Source: Nocardioides sp. Arc9.136
GTDB lineage: Bacteria > Actinomycetota > Actinomycetes > Propionibacteriales > Nocardioidaceae
Reading direction: 5' to 3'
Assembly: GCF_030506255.1 (NCBI RefSeq)
Contig: NZ_CP113431.1
Location: 2,668,001 to 2,732,000, forward strand
DNA length: 64,000 nucleotides
Position 1 is the first letter of the stretch; each line of letters opens with the position of its first letter. Made by a program: the position numbers and the translations under genes. Positions 1-9,769 of this stretch are shown here, piece after piece. The notes below the pieces were generated by a model, which saw nothing but the letters and a program-made list of their open reading frames with translations, was not told where the DNA came from and ran no database searches.

Positions 1-149
1 GAGGCGAGGCCGCCCACGACCGCCGACAGGGCCGCGTTGCGCCGGACGACGATGCCGTCCTCGGGACCGGTGGCCGCCGGGTCCTCGAACCCGCCGTACT
101 GGTCGTCGAGCTGGAGGTCGTCGTTGTCGAGCACGTTCGATCCGTTCAC
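1..149 (-). CDS. Hypothetical membrane protein, N-terminus only (runs off left edge)
   Basis: Partial gene reading leftward out of the window. Its likely GTG start overlaps the ftsK stop in a GTGA arrangement, so it is probably translated together with ftsK. The visible 49 or so residues are an acidic, Asp-rich N-terminus followed by an Ala/Val/Gly-rich stretch that looks like the beginning of a membrane helix. No family can be assigned from so little sequence. The tight overlap and the absence of frame breaks are the only evidence that it is real. Confidence 0.55.
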   Translation of the reverse strand, partial: MNGSNVLDNDDLQLDDQYGGFEDPAATGPEDGIVVRRNAALSAVVGGLA

Positions 150-2818
150 ATCTCCCCCTGCAGGGTCGCGATCACGCCGTCGATCTCGTCGGGCTTCACG
201 AGCACGTCCCGGGCCTTGGAGCCCTCGCTCGGACCCACCACCCCACGGCTCTCGAGGATGTCCATGAGCCGGCCCGCCTTGGCGAAACCGACCCGGAGCT
301 TGCGCTGCAGCATCGAGGTGGACCCGAACTGCGTGGAGACGACGAGCTCGATGGCCTGGATGACCAGGTCCATGTCGTCGCCGATGTCGTCGTCGAGCTC
401 GCGCTTGGCCGCGGCCGGGGCGGTGACGTCCTCGCGGTACGTCGGCTCCAGCTGCGCCTTGCAGTGCTTGACCACCAGCGCGATCTCGGCCTCGGTGACC
501 CACGAGCCCTGCACGCGCACCGGCTTGGAGGCGCCCATCGGCAGGAACAGCCCGTCACCCTGGCCCACCAGCTTCTCCGCGCCCGGCTGGTCCAGGATGA
601 CCCGGCTGTCGGCGAGCGAGGAGGTCGCGAACGCCAGCCGCGAGGGCACGTTGGCCTTGATCAGGCCGGTGACCACGTCGACCGACGGGCGCTGGGTGGC
701 GAGCACCAGGTGGATGCCGGCCGCACGCGCGAGCTGGGTGATCCGGACGACGGCGTCCTCGACGTCGCGCGGGGCGACCATCATCAGGTCCGCGAGCTCG
801 TCGACGATCACCAGCAGGTACGGGTACGGCGTGAGCTCGCGCTCGCTGCCCGGGGGCACCTCGACCTTGCCCGCCCGGACGGCCTTGTTGAAGTCGTCGA
901 TGTGGCGGAACCCGAAGTTGGCGAGGTCGTCGTAGCGCATGTCCATCTCGCGCACGACCCACGCCAGCGCCTCGGCGGCCTTCTTGGGGTTGGTGATGAT
1001 CGGGGTGATCAGGTGCGGGACGCCCTCGTAGGCGTTCAGCTCGACCCGCTTGGGGTCGACCATGATCATCCGCACCTCGTCGGGCGTCGACCGCATCAGG
1101 ATCGAGGTGATCATCGAGTTGATGAACGACGACTTTCCCGAGCCGGTGGCACCGGCCACGAGCAGGTGCGGCATCTTCGCCAGGTTCGCGACGACGAAGC
1201 CGCCCTCGACGTCCTTGCCGAGGCCGGCCACCATCGGGTGGTGGTCGCCGCGGGCGGCGCCGGAGCGCAGCACGTCGCCGAGGGAGACGATCTCCTTGTC
1301 GACGTTCGGGATCTCGATGCCGATGGCGGACTTGCCGGGGATCGGGCTGAGGATGCGCACGTCGGCCGAGGCCACCGCGTAGGCGATGTTCTTCGACAGC
1401 GCCGTGACCTTCTCGACCTTGACCGCGGGGCCCAGCTCGACCTCGTAGCGGGTGACCGTCGGGCCGCGGGTGTAGCCCGTGACCTGGGCGTCGATGGCGA
1501 ACTCCTCCATCACCTGGGTCAGCCGGTCGACGACCGCGTCGCTGGCCTTGGAGCGGGCCTTGTGGACCGATCCGGGCTTGAGGACGTCGTTGCCCGGCAG
1601 GGAGTAGACGACGTCGCCGGAGATCGCCAGCTGCTCGGCACGCTCGGGGAGCGGCGTGTGCGGGGGCGGCTCGATGTCGCCGCGGGCCAGCTCGCCGGTC
1701 GCGTCGGAGACGGCCTCGGTGAGCACCGTGGCGTCGGGGTCGGAGAGATCGGGGAACGAGGGGACCTCGTCGGCGTAGGGGTCGAAGACCTCCGCGCCGG
1801 CGTCGGCCTCGGGCTTCTCGACCGCCGCCGCCTTGCGGCCACGACGCTTCTTGACCTCGCGGTCCTCCAGGACCGGGGTGTCGTACGCCGGGTCGCCCAT
1901 GTCCGGGTCGATCTCGTCGTCCTCGGGCGCGCCGCGGCGGCGGCGCGCGGACCCCTCGTCGGCCGGGTCCTCGACCCCGCGCCCGAGCAGCCGGTCGCGC
2001 AGGTCGGCGAGCCGCTCGGGCACGAGGTAGACCGGCGTCGAGGTGATCACCAGGACGCCGAAGGCGGAGAGCAGCAGGAGCAGCGGGACGACGACGTACG
2101 CCGTGCGCAGCAGGTCCAGCAGCAGGGAGGAGACGACGAACCCGATCGCCCCGCTGGCGCCCTGGAGGTCGCTGGCGTCGCCGGCGACGGGCTGCGGGTT
2201 GCCGTTGGCGATGTGGACGATGCCGAGCACGCCGAAGGCGAGCGCGGTCCAGCCGATGACCTGGCGGCCTGCGGGGCCGTTGCTGACCGGGTCGCGCATC
2301 GTGCGCAGTCCGACGTAGGCCACGGCCATCGGGACGAACCAGCCGACCTTGCCGACCGTGCCGGAGACCGCGGTGCGGGCCAGGTCCATGACCCCGCCCG
2401 GGACCTGGAACCAGACCGCTGCGGCGACGACCAGGGAGAGGCCGAGGAGCAGCAGGCCGACGCCGTCGCGGCGGTGCTCGGGGTCGATGTCGCGGGCGCC
2501 GTGCCCGATGCCGCGGGCGACGGCGCCGACGCCGTGCGCGATGCCGAGCCAGACGGCGACGAGCCCCCGGGCGAGGGCCTGGAAGAGACGGGCGACCGGC
2601 CCCGGCCCCGAGCGGACCGCCCGTGGGGCCGGGCGGGCCGCCGGGCGGGCAGGCTTGCGGGCCGCGGGACGCTTCTTGCTCGCGCTCGCGGCGGGTCGTC
2701 GGGTGGGCGTACTCCGGGATCGGGTGCTCGAACTCCCACGGCCGCTGCTGCTGGCTGACCTGGACGTGGACGTGCTCTTGCTCCGCGACCCCGGCGGGGA
2801 AGACGTACGGGTCGCCAT
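146..2818 (-). CDS. ftsK: DNA translocase FtsK/SpoIIIE
   Basis: Septal DNA pump that moves chromosome termini out of the closing division septum. The N-terminus is a basic Ser/Arg-rich tail followed by about four hydrophobic helices (roughly residues 110-280), then an acidic linker and the motor. The Walker A motif GATGSGKS and the Walker B-like run [13 protein letters not shown] are clear, and the C-terminus has the winged-helix gamma domain ([20 protein letters not shown]). About 890 residues is normal for actinobacteria. An in-frame TTG lies three codons upstream at 2827, but the ATG at 2818 is preferred because a -10-like hexamer lies 7 bases before it. Confidence 0.97.
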   Translation of the reverse strand: MATRTSSPPGSRSKSTSTSRSASSSGRGSSSTRSRSTPTRRPAASASKKRPAARKPARPAARPAPRAVRSGPGPVARLFQALARGLVAVWLGIAHGVGAVARGIGHGARDIDPEHRRDGVGLLLLGLSLVVAAAVWFQVPGGVMDLARTAVSGTVGKVGWFVPMAVAYVGLRTMRDPVSNGPAGRQVIGWTALAFGVLGIVHIANGNPQPVAGDASDLQGASGAIGFVVSSLLLDLLRTAYVVVPLLLLLSAFGVLVITSTPVYLVPERLADLRDRLLGRGVEDPADEGSARRRRGAPEDDEIDPDMGDPAYDTPVLEDREVKKRRGRKAAAVEKPEADAGAEVFDPYADEVPSFPDLSDPDATVLTEAVSDATGELARGDIEPPPHTPLPERAEQLAISGDVVYSLPGNDVLKPGSVHKARSKASDAVVDRLTQVMEEFAIDAQVTGYTRGPTVTRYEVELGPAVKVEKVTALSKNIAYAVASADVRILSPIPGKSAIGIEIPNVDKEIVSLGDVLRSGAARGDHHPMVAGLGKDVEGGFVVANLAKMPHLLVAGATGSGKSSFINSMITSILMRSTPDEVRMIMVDPKRVELNAYEGVPHLITPIITNPKKAAEALAWVVREMDMRYDDLANFGFRHIDDFNKAVRAGKVEVPPGSERELTPYPYLLVIVDELADLMMVAPRDVEDAVVRITQLARAAGIHLVLATQRPSVDVVTGLIKANVPSRLAFATSSLADSRVILDQPGAEKLVGQGDGLFLPMGASKPVRVQGSWVTEAEIALVVKHCKAQLEPTYREDVTAPAAAKRELDDDIGDDMDLVIQAIELVVSTQFGSTSMLQRKLRVGFAKAGRLMDILESRGVVGPSEGSKARDVLVKPDEIDGVIATLQGEM

Positions 2819-2825
2819 GGTGGTC

Positions 2826-2831
2826 AACCTA
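2826..2831 (-). promoter_or_regulatory. -10-like hexamer of ftsK, probable leaderless start
   Basis: TAGGTT on the minus strand ends 7 bases before the ftsK ATG. There is no Shine-Dalgarno sequence between them, so transcription would begin at or next to the start codon. No good -35 is seen. Confidence 0.5.
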
Positions 2832-2979
2832 CTTCGGCGTCACACCAGTCACAGGGACCACAGGAGTGCGTGTCGTCCCCGCCCGGCCGGCCCGTCCGGG
2901 GCGCCGGGTGGACCGCCGTCACGCCGCGTGCACGCCTTGCGGCCTGATCACGGAACGGCGACGAATTGTCCGGCGCCTC

Positions 2980-3009
2980 TGGACCTGCGCGGGGAGCCGT
3001 CCCTAGGGT
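2980..3009 (+). promoter_or_regulatory. Candidate promoter of the M4 protease gene
   Basis: TGGACC at 2980-2985 and TAGGGT at 3004-3009 are 18 bases apart and face the protease gene. A transcript from here would carry a leader of about 50 bases that contains a strong Shine-Dalgarno sequence, GGAGGG at 3052-3057, 8 bases before the GTG. A second -10-like hexamer, CATACT at 3045, is too close to leave that site in the mRNA. Confidence 0.4.
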
Positions 3010-3065
3010 GCCCGGGTCGGCCCGGAGACGTGGCCGGCGCCACCCATACTCGGAGGGTTACCTAA

Positions 3066-5954
3066 GTGAAGATCCTGAAGACGGGGCTGAGCCTCGTTCT
3101 GCTGGGTGCCGGCGTTGCCGCCGTTCCCACCCAGCCGGCCACCGCGGCGGAGCCGATCGCTCCGGCGGACGGCCGGTCCCTCGTGCAGCGCCTCAAGAGC
3201 GACGCCGAGGGCGCGGTCCGGCTGGCCACCGAGCCAGCCACCGGAAAGATCGGCTTCGCGCGCGCCGCGCGCGGCGGCGACCTGCTGCCCGACGTCCGCG
3301 CCTCCGGACGCGCCGGCGCCGTCGAGAAGGCGAACGCCTTCCTCGACCGCCACGCCCGCGTGTTCGGCGCCACCGCCGACCAGCTGCGCGAGTCCTCGGT
3401 CCAGGAGACCGCCCGCGGGTGGGCCGTGCGGTTCGACCAGACCTACCGCGGGCTGCCCGTCTTCGGCGGCCAGCTCGTCGCGAGCGTGGACGACGACGGC
3501 GACCTCACCGCGGTCAGCGGGTACGTCGCGCCCGACCTGCGCCTGGGCACCACGCCGCGCACCAGCGCGGCCGAGGCAGGGCGCCGCGCCGTGGCCACGG
3601 TGCGGGAGGACCCGCCCGGCGAGACGCCGCTCGACCTGTCGGGGTTGCGGGTCACCGACAACACCCTCTCGGTGTACCGGATGGGCTCGGTCAAGGGCGA
3701 GACCGGTCCGGCGCGCCTGGTCCACGTGGTCGGCGTCGGCAACGGCACCACCGTGCGCGAGAAGGTCTTCGTCGACGCGCTCACCGGCAAGTTCCTCAAC
3801 CGCTACTCGATGATCCACACCGCGCTCAACCGCGAGCTGCGCGAGGCGAAGCTCGAGAGCGACGGCGGCACGCCCGACGACGTCAGCGACGACAAGATCT
3901 CCTACACGACCGTCTATCGCGAGGGCGACCCGCTGCCCGGCTCGCTGGACGAGGACCAGCTCAACGAGGTCAACGGCACCGGCGAGGCGTACTGGTTCTT
4001 CAAGAACACCTTCGGCCGGGACTCCTTCGACGGCAAGGGCGCGAAGATGGTGACGGTCAACAACGACCCGACCATCGCCTGCCCCAACGCCAACTGGAAC
4101 GGCAAGACGACCAACTACTGCTCGGGCGTCAGCTCCGACGACACCGTCGCCCACGAGTGGGGCCACGCCTACACCGAGTACACCTCCGGGCTGGTCTACC
4201 AATGGCAGTCCGGCGCGATGAATGAGGCGTTCTCCGACATCTGGGGCGAGACCGTCGACCAGATCAACGACCGCTACAACGAGACCCCGGACGTCAAGCG
4301 GGCCGACGGCCTCTGCTCGGCCTACACCGGCGCCATCCCGGTGCTCACCATCACCGCCCCGGAGTCGATCGCCAAGGAGTGCGCCACGGGCGGCACGCTC
4401 GGTGAGATCGACGGGCCGATCACCGGCCAGGTGGTCGCCCCGACCGACGCCGAGGAGGAGGGCGGCACCACGACCGACGGCTGCTCGCCGTACGCCGACG
4501 CGTCCGCCGCCGCGGGCAAGATCGTCCTGGTCGACCGCGGCCTGTGCACGTTCGTCGAGAAGGCCCAGGTCGCCAAGGCGGCCGGTGCGAAGGCCGTCAT
4601 CATCGGCAACCGCGAGGAGGCCCCTATCGGCTTCACCGACGCCGACAAGAGCCTCCCGCCGACGGTGTCGATCGGCCTGACCGACCGCGAGACGATCCGG
4701 AAGACCCTGGCCGACGGCCAGCCGGTCGAGGTCGAGATCATCGACGCCGGCGGCGACCGGTTCGACTCCTACCGCTGGCTCTCCGGCGAGGGCGACCCCG
4801 CCTTCGGCGGCGCGATCCGCGACATGTGGAACCCCACCTGCCTCGGCGACCCGGCCAAGGTCTCCGACGCGGAGTACAAGTGCTCCACCGACGACAGCGG
4901 CGGCGTGCACAGCAACTCCGGCGTGGTCAACCACGCCTACGCCCTCCTGGTCGACGGCGGCACGTCCAACGACGTCACCGTGGCCGGTCTCGGCCTCGAC
5001 AAGGCGGCGAACATCTTCTGGCAGACCCAGGTCGCGCACCTGACGCCCACGTCGAACTTCGTCGACCTGGCCGACGGGCTCGAGGCCTCCTGCACCGAGC
5101 TGGTCGGCAAGGACATCAACCGGGTGTCCACCGACCCCGGCGGCACCTCGCAGCCCGCGGCGGAGATCGTGGCCGGCGACTGCGCGTCGGTCTCGGCCGT
5201 CGTGGCCGCCACCGAGCTGCGCAAGGACCCCACGCAGTGCAACTTCCGCCCGCTGCTGCGCAAGGGCGGACCGGCGACCTGCGGCGGGGGCACGACCTCG
5301 AAGGTGCTCTACAAGGAGGACTTCGAGGACGGCCTGGCCGGCTGGAAGAAGTCCGAGCGCGTGGCGTTCAAGGGTGGCAAGGGCATCCCGTGGCGCGCCA
5401 GCCGCGAGGTCACCGGCAACCGGTCCAAGGTCGCCTTCGACCCCAGCGACGACCGCGGCACCTGCACCTACGACCGGTTCGACCGGTCGAGCGCCAACGC
5501 GATCACCAGCCGGGCGATCCGTCTCCGTGGCGGCGGCACGGGCATGCGCCTGCAGTTCCGGCACTACGTCGCCAGCGAGCTCGACGTGGACGGCGGCAAC
5601 GTCAAGGTCAAGCTCGGCTCGGGCAAGTGGAAGGTCGTCAAGCCGGCCGCCTACCTGTTCAACGCGCCGAACACCACCCTGCTGACCAAGGCCGAGGGCA
5701 ACACCAACCCGATGGCCTCCCAGCCGGCCTTCTCCGGCACCGACGGCAACGTCGCCGGCGGGTCCTGGGGCCGCTCGATCATCGACCTGAAGAAGATCGG
5801 CGCCAAGCCGGGCACGAAGATCAAGCTGCGCTTCGAGATGGGTCGTGACGGCTGCGGCGGCCTCGAGGGCTGGGCCGTCGACGACGTGAAGATCGTCGCC
5901 TGCGGGAAGAAGGGTGGCACCAAGGGCCGCCAGGAGGCCTCCGACGTCCGCTGA
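3066..5954 (+). CDS. Secreted M4-family zinc metalloprotease with inserted PA domain
   Basis: Secreted thermolysin-like endopeptidase of 962 residues. A signal peptide (residues 1-27, ending near ATAAEP) is followed by an FTP/PepSY propeptide (about 50-240). The catalytic domain has HEWGH near residue 362 and NEAFSDIWGE about 25 residues later, giving the zinc ligands and general base. The third active-site region, with the catalytic His in GGVHSNSGVVNHAY, is near residue 610. Between these lies an insertion of about 200 residues containing a protease-associated domain with paired cysteines (GCSPYAD, RGLCTF). The C-terminal 210 residues look like a beta-sandwich module with several cysteines. 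The start is the GTG 8 bases after GGAGGG. Confidence 0.95.
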   Translation: MKILKTGLSLVLLGAGVAAVPTQPATAAEPIAPADGRSLVQRLKSDAEGAVRLATEPATGKIGFARAARGGDLLPDVRASGRAGAVEKANAFLDRHARVFGATADQLRESSVQETARGWAVRFDQTYRGLPVFGGQLVASVDDDGDLTAVSGYVAPDLRLGTTPRTSAAEAGRRAVATVREDPPGETPLDLSGLRVTDNTLSVYRMGSVKGETGPARLVHVVGVGNGTTVREKVFVDALTGKFLNRYSMIHTALNRELREAKLESDGGTPDDVSDDKISYTTVYREGDPLPGSLDEDQLNEVNGTGEAYWFFKNTFGRDSFDGKGAKMVTVNNDPTIACPNANWNGKTTNYCSGVSSDDTVAHEWGHAYTEYTSGLVYQWQSGAMNEAFSDIWGETVDQINDRYNETPDVKRADGLCSAYTGAIPVLTITAPESIAKECATGGTLGEIDGPITGQVVAPTDAEEEGGTTTDGCSPYADASAAAGKIVLVDRGLCTFVEKAQVAKAAGAKAVIIGNREEAPIGFTDADKSLPPTVSIGLTDRETIRKTLADGQPVEVEIIDAGGDRFDSYRWLSGEGDPAFGGAIRDMWNPTCLGDPAKVSDAEYKCSTDDSGGVHSNSGVVNHAYALLVDGGTSNDVTVAGLGLDKAANIFWQTQVAHLTPTSNFVDLADGLEASCTELVGKDINRVSTDPGGTSQPAAEIVAGDCASVSAVVAATELRKDPTQCNFRPLLRKGGPATCGGGTTSKVLYKEDFEDGLAGWKKSERVAFKGGKGIPWRASREVTGNRSKVAFDPSDDRGTCTYDRFDRSSANAITSRAIRLRGGGTGMRLQFRHYVASELDVDGGNVKVKLGSGKWKVVKPAAYLFNAPNTTLLTKAEGNTNPMASQPAFSGTDGNVAGGSWGRSIIDLKKIGAKPGTKIKLRFEMGRDGCGGLEGWAVDDVKIVACGKKGGTKGRQEASDVR

Positions 5955-5986
5955 CCCAGCGGCAGGAGCAGCACCCGCAGCACCGC

Positions 5987-6022
5987 AGAGGCCCCGCCCG
6001 GAGCGATCCGGGCGGGGCCTCT
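5987..6022. terminator. Bidirectional terminator-like hairpin between the M4 protease and rnj
   Basis: A perfect 15-base stem (AGAGGCCCCGCCCGG with its complement) encloses a 6-base loop. It lies 33 bases after the protease stop. The convergent rnj gene ends on the far side, so it may serve both. There is no T-tract, as is usual in GC-rich actinobacteria. Confidence 0.8.
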
Positions 6023-6115
6023 CGCCGTCCTCAGGACGTCCGGCCGTCGTACGCCGCACGCTCGGCCAGGACGTCGTCCACGTGGGTCTCGGCAGGCCCT
6101 CGGCTCGTCGCGGCC

Positions 6116-7801
6116 TCAGGACTCGATGACCACCGGGATGATCATCGGCCGCCGGCGGTGCGTGCCGCTGACCCAGCGGCCGATCACGCGCCGTACGGTC
6201 TGCTGCAGCTGGTAGGTGTCGGTGTTGCCCTCGGCGACCGCCCGGTCGAGCGCGTCGATGATGGGCTGCTTGATCTCGTCGAAGTCCACGGCGTCCTCGA
6301 CGAAGCCCCGGGCGTGGATCTCCGGCCCGCCGGAGACCTTGCCGCTGACGGAGTCCATCACCACGATCACCGAGATGAACCCCTCCTCGCCGAGGATCCG
6401 GCGGTCCTTGAGGTCGGACTCGGTGATGTCGCCGACCGAGGAGCCGTCGACGAAGACGTAGCCGCACTCGACCTTGCCGGTGATGCTGGCGACGCCGTCG
6501 ACCAGGTCGACCACGACGCCGTCCTCGGCGACGACGACGTTCTCCACGCCGGTCGCCCTGGCCAGGTCGCGGTTGGCCAGCAGGTGCCGGATCTCGCCGT
6601 GGACGGGCAGCACGTTGCGCGGCTTGACGATGTTGTAGCAGTAGAGCAGCTCGCCGGCGCTGGCGTGCCCCGAGACGTGGACGAGCGCGTTGCCCTTGTG
6701 CACGACCCGGGCACCCCAGCGGGCGAGGCCGTTGATCACGCGGTAGACGGCGTTCTCGTTGCCCGGGATGAGGCTCGAGGCGAGCAGCACGGTGTCGCCC
6801 TCCTCGAGGTGGACGAAGTTGTGGCTGCGCTGGGCGATCCGGCTCAGCGCCGACATCGGCTCGCCCTGGGAGCCGGTGGAGATCAGCACCTGGTGCTGCG
6901 GCGGGAGGTCGGCGAGGTCCTTGGTGTCGACCAGCGTCCCCGGCGGCACCTTGAGGTAGCCCAGGTCGCGCGCGATGGCCATGTTGCGGACCATCGAGCG
7001 GCCGACGTACGCCACCTGGCGCTCGTGGGCGTGCGCCGCGTCGAGCACCTGCTGGACGCGGTGCACGTGGGAGGCGAAGCAGGCGACGATGATGCGCTGG
7101 GAGGACTCGCGGAACACCTGGTCGATGACCGGGGTGATCGACTTCTCCGCCGGGGTGAAGCCGGGGGTCTCGGCGTTGGTGGAGTCGGTGAGGAAGAGAT
7201 CGACGCCCTCCTCCCCCAGCCGGGCGAACGCCCGCAGGTCGGTGATCCGGCCGTCCAGCGGCAGCTGGTCCATCTTGAAGTCGCCGGTGTGGAGCACCAT
7301 CCCGGCGCCGGTCCGGATCGCCACCGCGAGCGCGTCCGGGATCGAGTGGTTGACCGCGACGAACTCCAGGTCGAAGGGACCGAAGCTGATCCGGTCGCCC
7401 TCCGAGACCCGGTGGTGCACGGTCTCGCGCAGGCGGTGCTCGCGCAGCTTGGAGTCCAGCAGCGCCAAGGTGAGCTCGGAGCCGACGAGCGGGATGTCGC
7501 CGCGCTCGCGGAGGAGGTACGGCGTCGCGCCGATGTGGTCCTCGTGCCCGTGGGTCAGCACCAGGGCCTCGATCCGGTCCAGCCGGTCCCGGATCGGGCC
7601 GAAGTCCGGCAGGATCAGGTCGACGCCGGGGTGGTGGTCCTCGGGGAACAGCACGCCGCAGTCGACGACCAGCAGGCGGCCGTCGTACTCGAAGACGGTC
7701 ATGTTGCGGCCGACCTCGCCGAGGCCGCCGAGCGGGATGACCCGGAGGCCCCCCTGCGGCAGTGCCGGCGGTTCGGACAGCTCAGGGTGCGGGTGGCTCA
7801 A
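6116..7801 (-). CDS. rnj: Ribonuclease J
   Basis: Metallo-beta-lactamase/beta-CASP ribonuclease with 5'-exo and endonuclease activity in mRNA turnover and rRNA maturation. The metal-binding motif THGHEDHIGA appears near residue 85 and the beta-CASP part contains STGSQGEPMSAL. The C-terminus carries the usual RNase J domain. At 561 residues the length is typical. The start is a TTG, supported by GAAGGA 9 bases upstream. The gene begins 13 bases after dapA ends, and the dapA-rnj order is a familiar actinobacterial pairing, so the two are probably one operon. Confidence 0.97.
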   Translation of the reverse strand: MSHPHPELSEPPALPQGGLRVIPLGGLGEVGRNMTVFEYDGRLLVVDCGVLFPEDHHPGVDLILPDFGPIRDRLDRIEALVLTHGHEDHIGATPYLLRERGDIPLVGSELTLALLDSKLREHRLRETVHHRVSEGDRISFGPFDLEFVAVNHSIPDALAVAIRTGAGMVLHTGDFKMDQLPLDGRITDLRAFARLGEEGVDLFLTDSTNAETPGFTPAEKSITPVIDQVFRESSQRIIVACFASHVHRVQQVLDAAHAHERQVAYVGRSMVRNMAIARDLGYLKVPPGTLVDTKDLADLPPQHQVLISTGSQGEPMSALSRIAQRSHNFVHLEEGDTVLLASSLIPGNENAVYRVINGLARWGARVVHKGNALVHVSGHASAGELLYCYNIVKPRNVLPVHGEIRHLLANRDLARATGVENVVVAEDGVVVDLVDGVASITGKVECGYVFVDGSSVGDITESDLKDRRILGEEGFISVIVVMDSVSGKVSGGPEIHARGFVEDAVDFDEIKQPIIDALDRAVAEGNTDTYQLQQTVRRVIGRWVSGTHRRRPMIIPVVIES

Positions 7802-7814
7802 GCGCGTCGGTCCT

Positions 7815-8738
7815 TCACGTGAGTAGACCGGCGGCCACGAGGCCGACGCGCAGCGCGGCCACCTCGTCGTCGTCCAGCTCCACGAGGGGAGAGCGGACCC
7901 GCCGGTTGTCGAGGACGCCGAGGAGCTGGAGCGCTGCCTTGGCGGTGGTCGCTCCGTAGTTGGCGACGCCCATGACGGCGTCGATCGCGGGGAGCATCCG
8001 CGTGTAGACCTGGAGCGCCGTGGCGGGGTCGCCCGCGGCGTAGGCGTCGACCATCGCCCGGAGCTGGTCGCCCGCGACGTGGCCCACGACGCTGACGAAG
8101 CCGACGGCGCCGTGCGCGAGCCAGCCGAGGTTCGCCGCGTCGTCGCCGGAGTAGACCGCGTAGCCGAGCTCGCTGATGCGCACGCCCCGGGCGAAGTCGC
8201 CGACCGCGTCCTTGACGGCCACCACGCCGTCCCAGGCGATCGCCTGCTCGTAGGTCTCGAGCGCGATCGTCGAGCCGGTGCGGCCCGGGACGTCGTAGAG
8301 CATCACGGGCAGCTCGGCGGCGTCGACGACCTGGCGGAAGTGCTGGAGGATGCCGCGCTGGCCCGGCTTGTTGTAGTACGGCGTCACGAGCAGCACGCCG
8401 TCGGCACCGTTCTTGCGCGCCTGGTGCGCGAGGCCGACCGACGTGCGGGTGTCGTTGGTGCCCACGCCGGCCACGAGGTGGATGTCGGCGCCGACCGCGT
8501 CCCGCACGGCCGCGAGGGTGTCGCCGTCCTCCTCGGGCGTGGTGGTCGGGGACTCCCCCGTCGTGCCGGAGACGACGAGCCCGTCGTGCCCGTGGTCCAC
8601 CAGGTGCCGGGCGATGCGCTGGGTCGCCTCGAGGTCGACCGCCCCGTCGGGGGCGAAGGCCGTCGCCATCGCGGTGAGGACGCGGCCGAAGGGCGCTGCG
8701 GGGGTCGCTGCGGGGGTCGAGGTGGCCGAGTCGGTCAT
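7815..8738 (-). CDS. dapA: 4-hydroxy-tetrahydrodipicolinate synthase
   Basis: Condenses pyruvate with aspartate semialdehyde in the diaminopimelate and lysine pathway. The fold is an N-acetylneuraminate-lyase-type barrel. The pyruvate-binding GTTGE motif occurs near residue 60, the catalytic Tyr in MLYDVPGRTG and the Schiff-base Lys in VVAVKDAVGD. The length of 307 residues is normal. An extra Thr/Pro/Ala-rich stretch of about 15 residues precedes the conserved FGRVLTAM. The ATG has no Shine-Dalgarno sequence but has a -10-like hexamer 6 bases upstream. Confidence 0.97.
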   Translation of the reverse strand: MTDSATSTPAATPAAPFGRVLTAMATAFAPDGAVDLEATQRIARHLVDHGHDGLVVSGTTGESPTTTPEEDGDTLAAVRDAVGADIHLVAGVGTNDTRTSVGLAHQARKNGADGVLLVTPYYNKPGQRGILQHFRQVVDAAELPVMLYDVPGRTGSTIALETYEQAIAWDGVVAVKDAVGDFARGVRISELGYAVYSGDDAANLGWLAHGAVGFVSVVGHVAGDQLRAMVDAYAAGDPATALQVYTRMLPAIDAVMGVANYGATTAKAALQLLGVLDNRRVRSPLVELDDDEVAALRVGLVAAGLLT

Positions 8739-8744
8739 GGGTCC

Positions 8745-8750
8745 AGGCTA
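8745..8750 (-). promoter_or_regulatory. -10-like hexamer of dapA, probable leaderless start
   Basis: TAGCCT on the minus strand ends 6 bases before the dapA ATG. It overlaps the stop codon of the upstream oxidoreductase gene, so dapA-rnj would have its own promoter despite the close packing. Confidence 0.5.
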
Positions 8751-9695
8751 TCGCCCGACGTGCGGCATCACGTCGCGCGCCACCAGCCGGAGGTGGTCGA
8801 GGTCCGTGAGGTCGAGCACCTGGAGGTAGACCCGCTCGGCGCCCAGCGCGGCGTACCGCCCGATCTTGTCGACGACCTCCTGCGGCGTCCCGGCCAGGCC
8901 GTTCTCCCGCAGCTCGTCCTTGTCGCGGCCGATCGCGGCGGCCCGGCGCTCCACCTCCGCCTCGTCCGCACCCACGCAGAGGACCAGCGCGTTCGACCAG
9001 GTCATGGTGGCCGGGTCGCGGTCGGCGGCCTCGCAGGCGGCACGGACGCGGCCGAACTGCGCCTCGGTGGTCGCCTCGTCGACGAACGGCAGGTTGAACT
9101 CGTCGGCGAAGCGCGCCGCCAGCGCCGGCGTGCGCTTCTTGCCCAGGCCGCCGATGAGCACCGGCGGCCCTCCCCGGCGACCGTCGGTCTGCACCGGCTT
9201 GGGCAGGCCGGGGCTGTCGGTGACCCGGTAGTGGCGGCCCTCGAAGGAGAATCCGTCGCCCCCCAGCGGAGTGGCCCAGAGGCCGGTGACGACCTCGAGC
9301 TGCTCCTCGAACCGGTCGAAGCGCTCACCGGTCGGGGGGAACGGGATGCCGTACTTGGTGTGCTCGGCCTCGAACCAGCCGGCACCGATGCCCAGCTCGA
9401 CCCGGCCGCCGCTCATCTGGTCGACGCCGGCGACGCTGATCGCGAGCGGCCCGGGGTGGCGGAACGTCGCGCTCGTCATCATCGTGCCGAGGCGGATCGT
9501 GCTGGTGTCGCGGGCGAGCCCGGCCAGCGTCACCCAGGCGTCACTGGGGCCCGGCAGGCCCTCGGTGCCCATGCCGAGGTAGTGGTCGGAGCGGAAGAAC
9601 GCCCCGAAGCCGAGCTCCTCGGCGGTCCTGGCGACGGCGAGGAGGTCGTCGTACGTCGCACCCTGCTGGGGTTCGGTGAAGACACGCAGCTCCAT
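8748..9695 (-). CDS. LLM-class flavin-dependent oxidoreductase, probably F420-dependent
   Basis: A 315-residue luciferase-like monooxygenase-family barrel protein. Typical segments are the N-terminal MELRVFTEPQQ strand, IRLGTMMTSATFRHPG, and GRVELGIGAGWFEAEH, which belongs to the conserved cofactor-binding part of this family. Many actinobacterial members use coenzyme F420, but neither the cofactor nor the substrate can be read from the sequence. It lies just upstream of dapA on the same strand with almost no gap. A GGGAGG and a -10-like GAGGCT overlap ahead of the ATG, so the start could be led or leaderless. Confidence 0.9.
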   Translation of the reverse strand: MELRVFTEPQQGATYDDLLAVARTAEELGFGAFFRSDHYLGMGTEGLPGPSDAWVTLAGLARDTSTIRLGTMMTSATFRHPGPLAISVAGVDQMSGGRVELGIGAGWFEAEHTKYGIPFPPTGERFDRFEEQLEVVTGLWATPLGGDGFSFEGRHYRVTDSPGLPKPVQTDGRRGGPPVLIGGLGKKRTPALAARFADEFNLPFVDEATTEAQFGRVRAACEAADRDPATMTWSNALVLCVGADEAEVERRAAAIGRDKDELRENGLAGTPQEVVDKIGRYAALGAERVYLQVLDLTDLDHLRLVARDVMPHVGR

Positions 9696-9701
9696 GCGCC
9701 C

Positions 9702-9707
9702 AGCCTC
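9702..9707 (-). promoter_or_regulatory. Possible -10 hexamer of the LLM oxidoreductase gene
   Basis: GAGGCT on the minus strand ends 6 bases before the ATG, the spacing seen for other leaderless candidates here. It overlaps a GGGAGG that could instead be a ribosome binding site, so this is the least certain of the set. Confidence 0.3.
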
Positions 9708-9769
9708 CCAGACGCCTCCAGGTCAGCCGCCCCCGAGCCCCGCGACGGCGCCGAGGAGCGGCCGGCCGG

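Noticed and set aside
464..2758. A 764-codon open frame on the plus strand opposite ftsK
   Set aside because: It is antisense to a clear ftsK, has no motifs, and its Arg/Asp/Gly/Val-rich translation is what GC-rich codon bias gives on the opposite strand.
3003..6467. A 1154-codon minus-strand frame across the M4 protease
   Set aside because: It overlaps two well-supported genes (the protease and rnj) and the terminator between them. No domain is recognisable.
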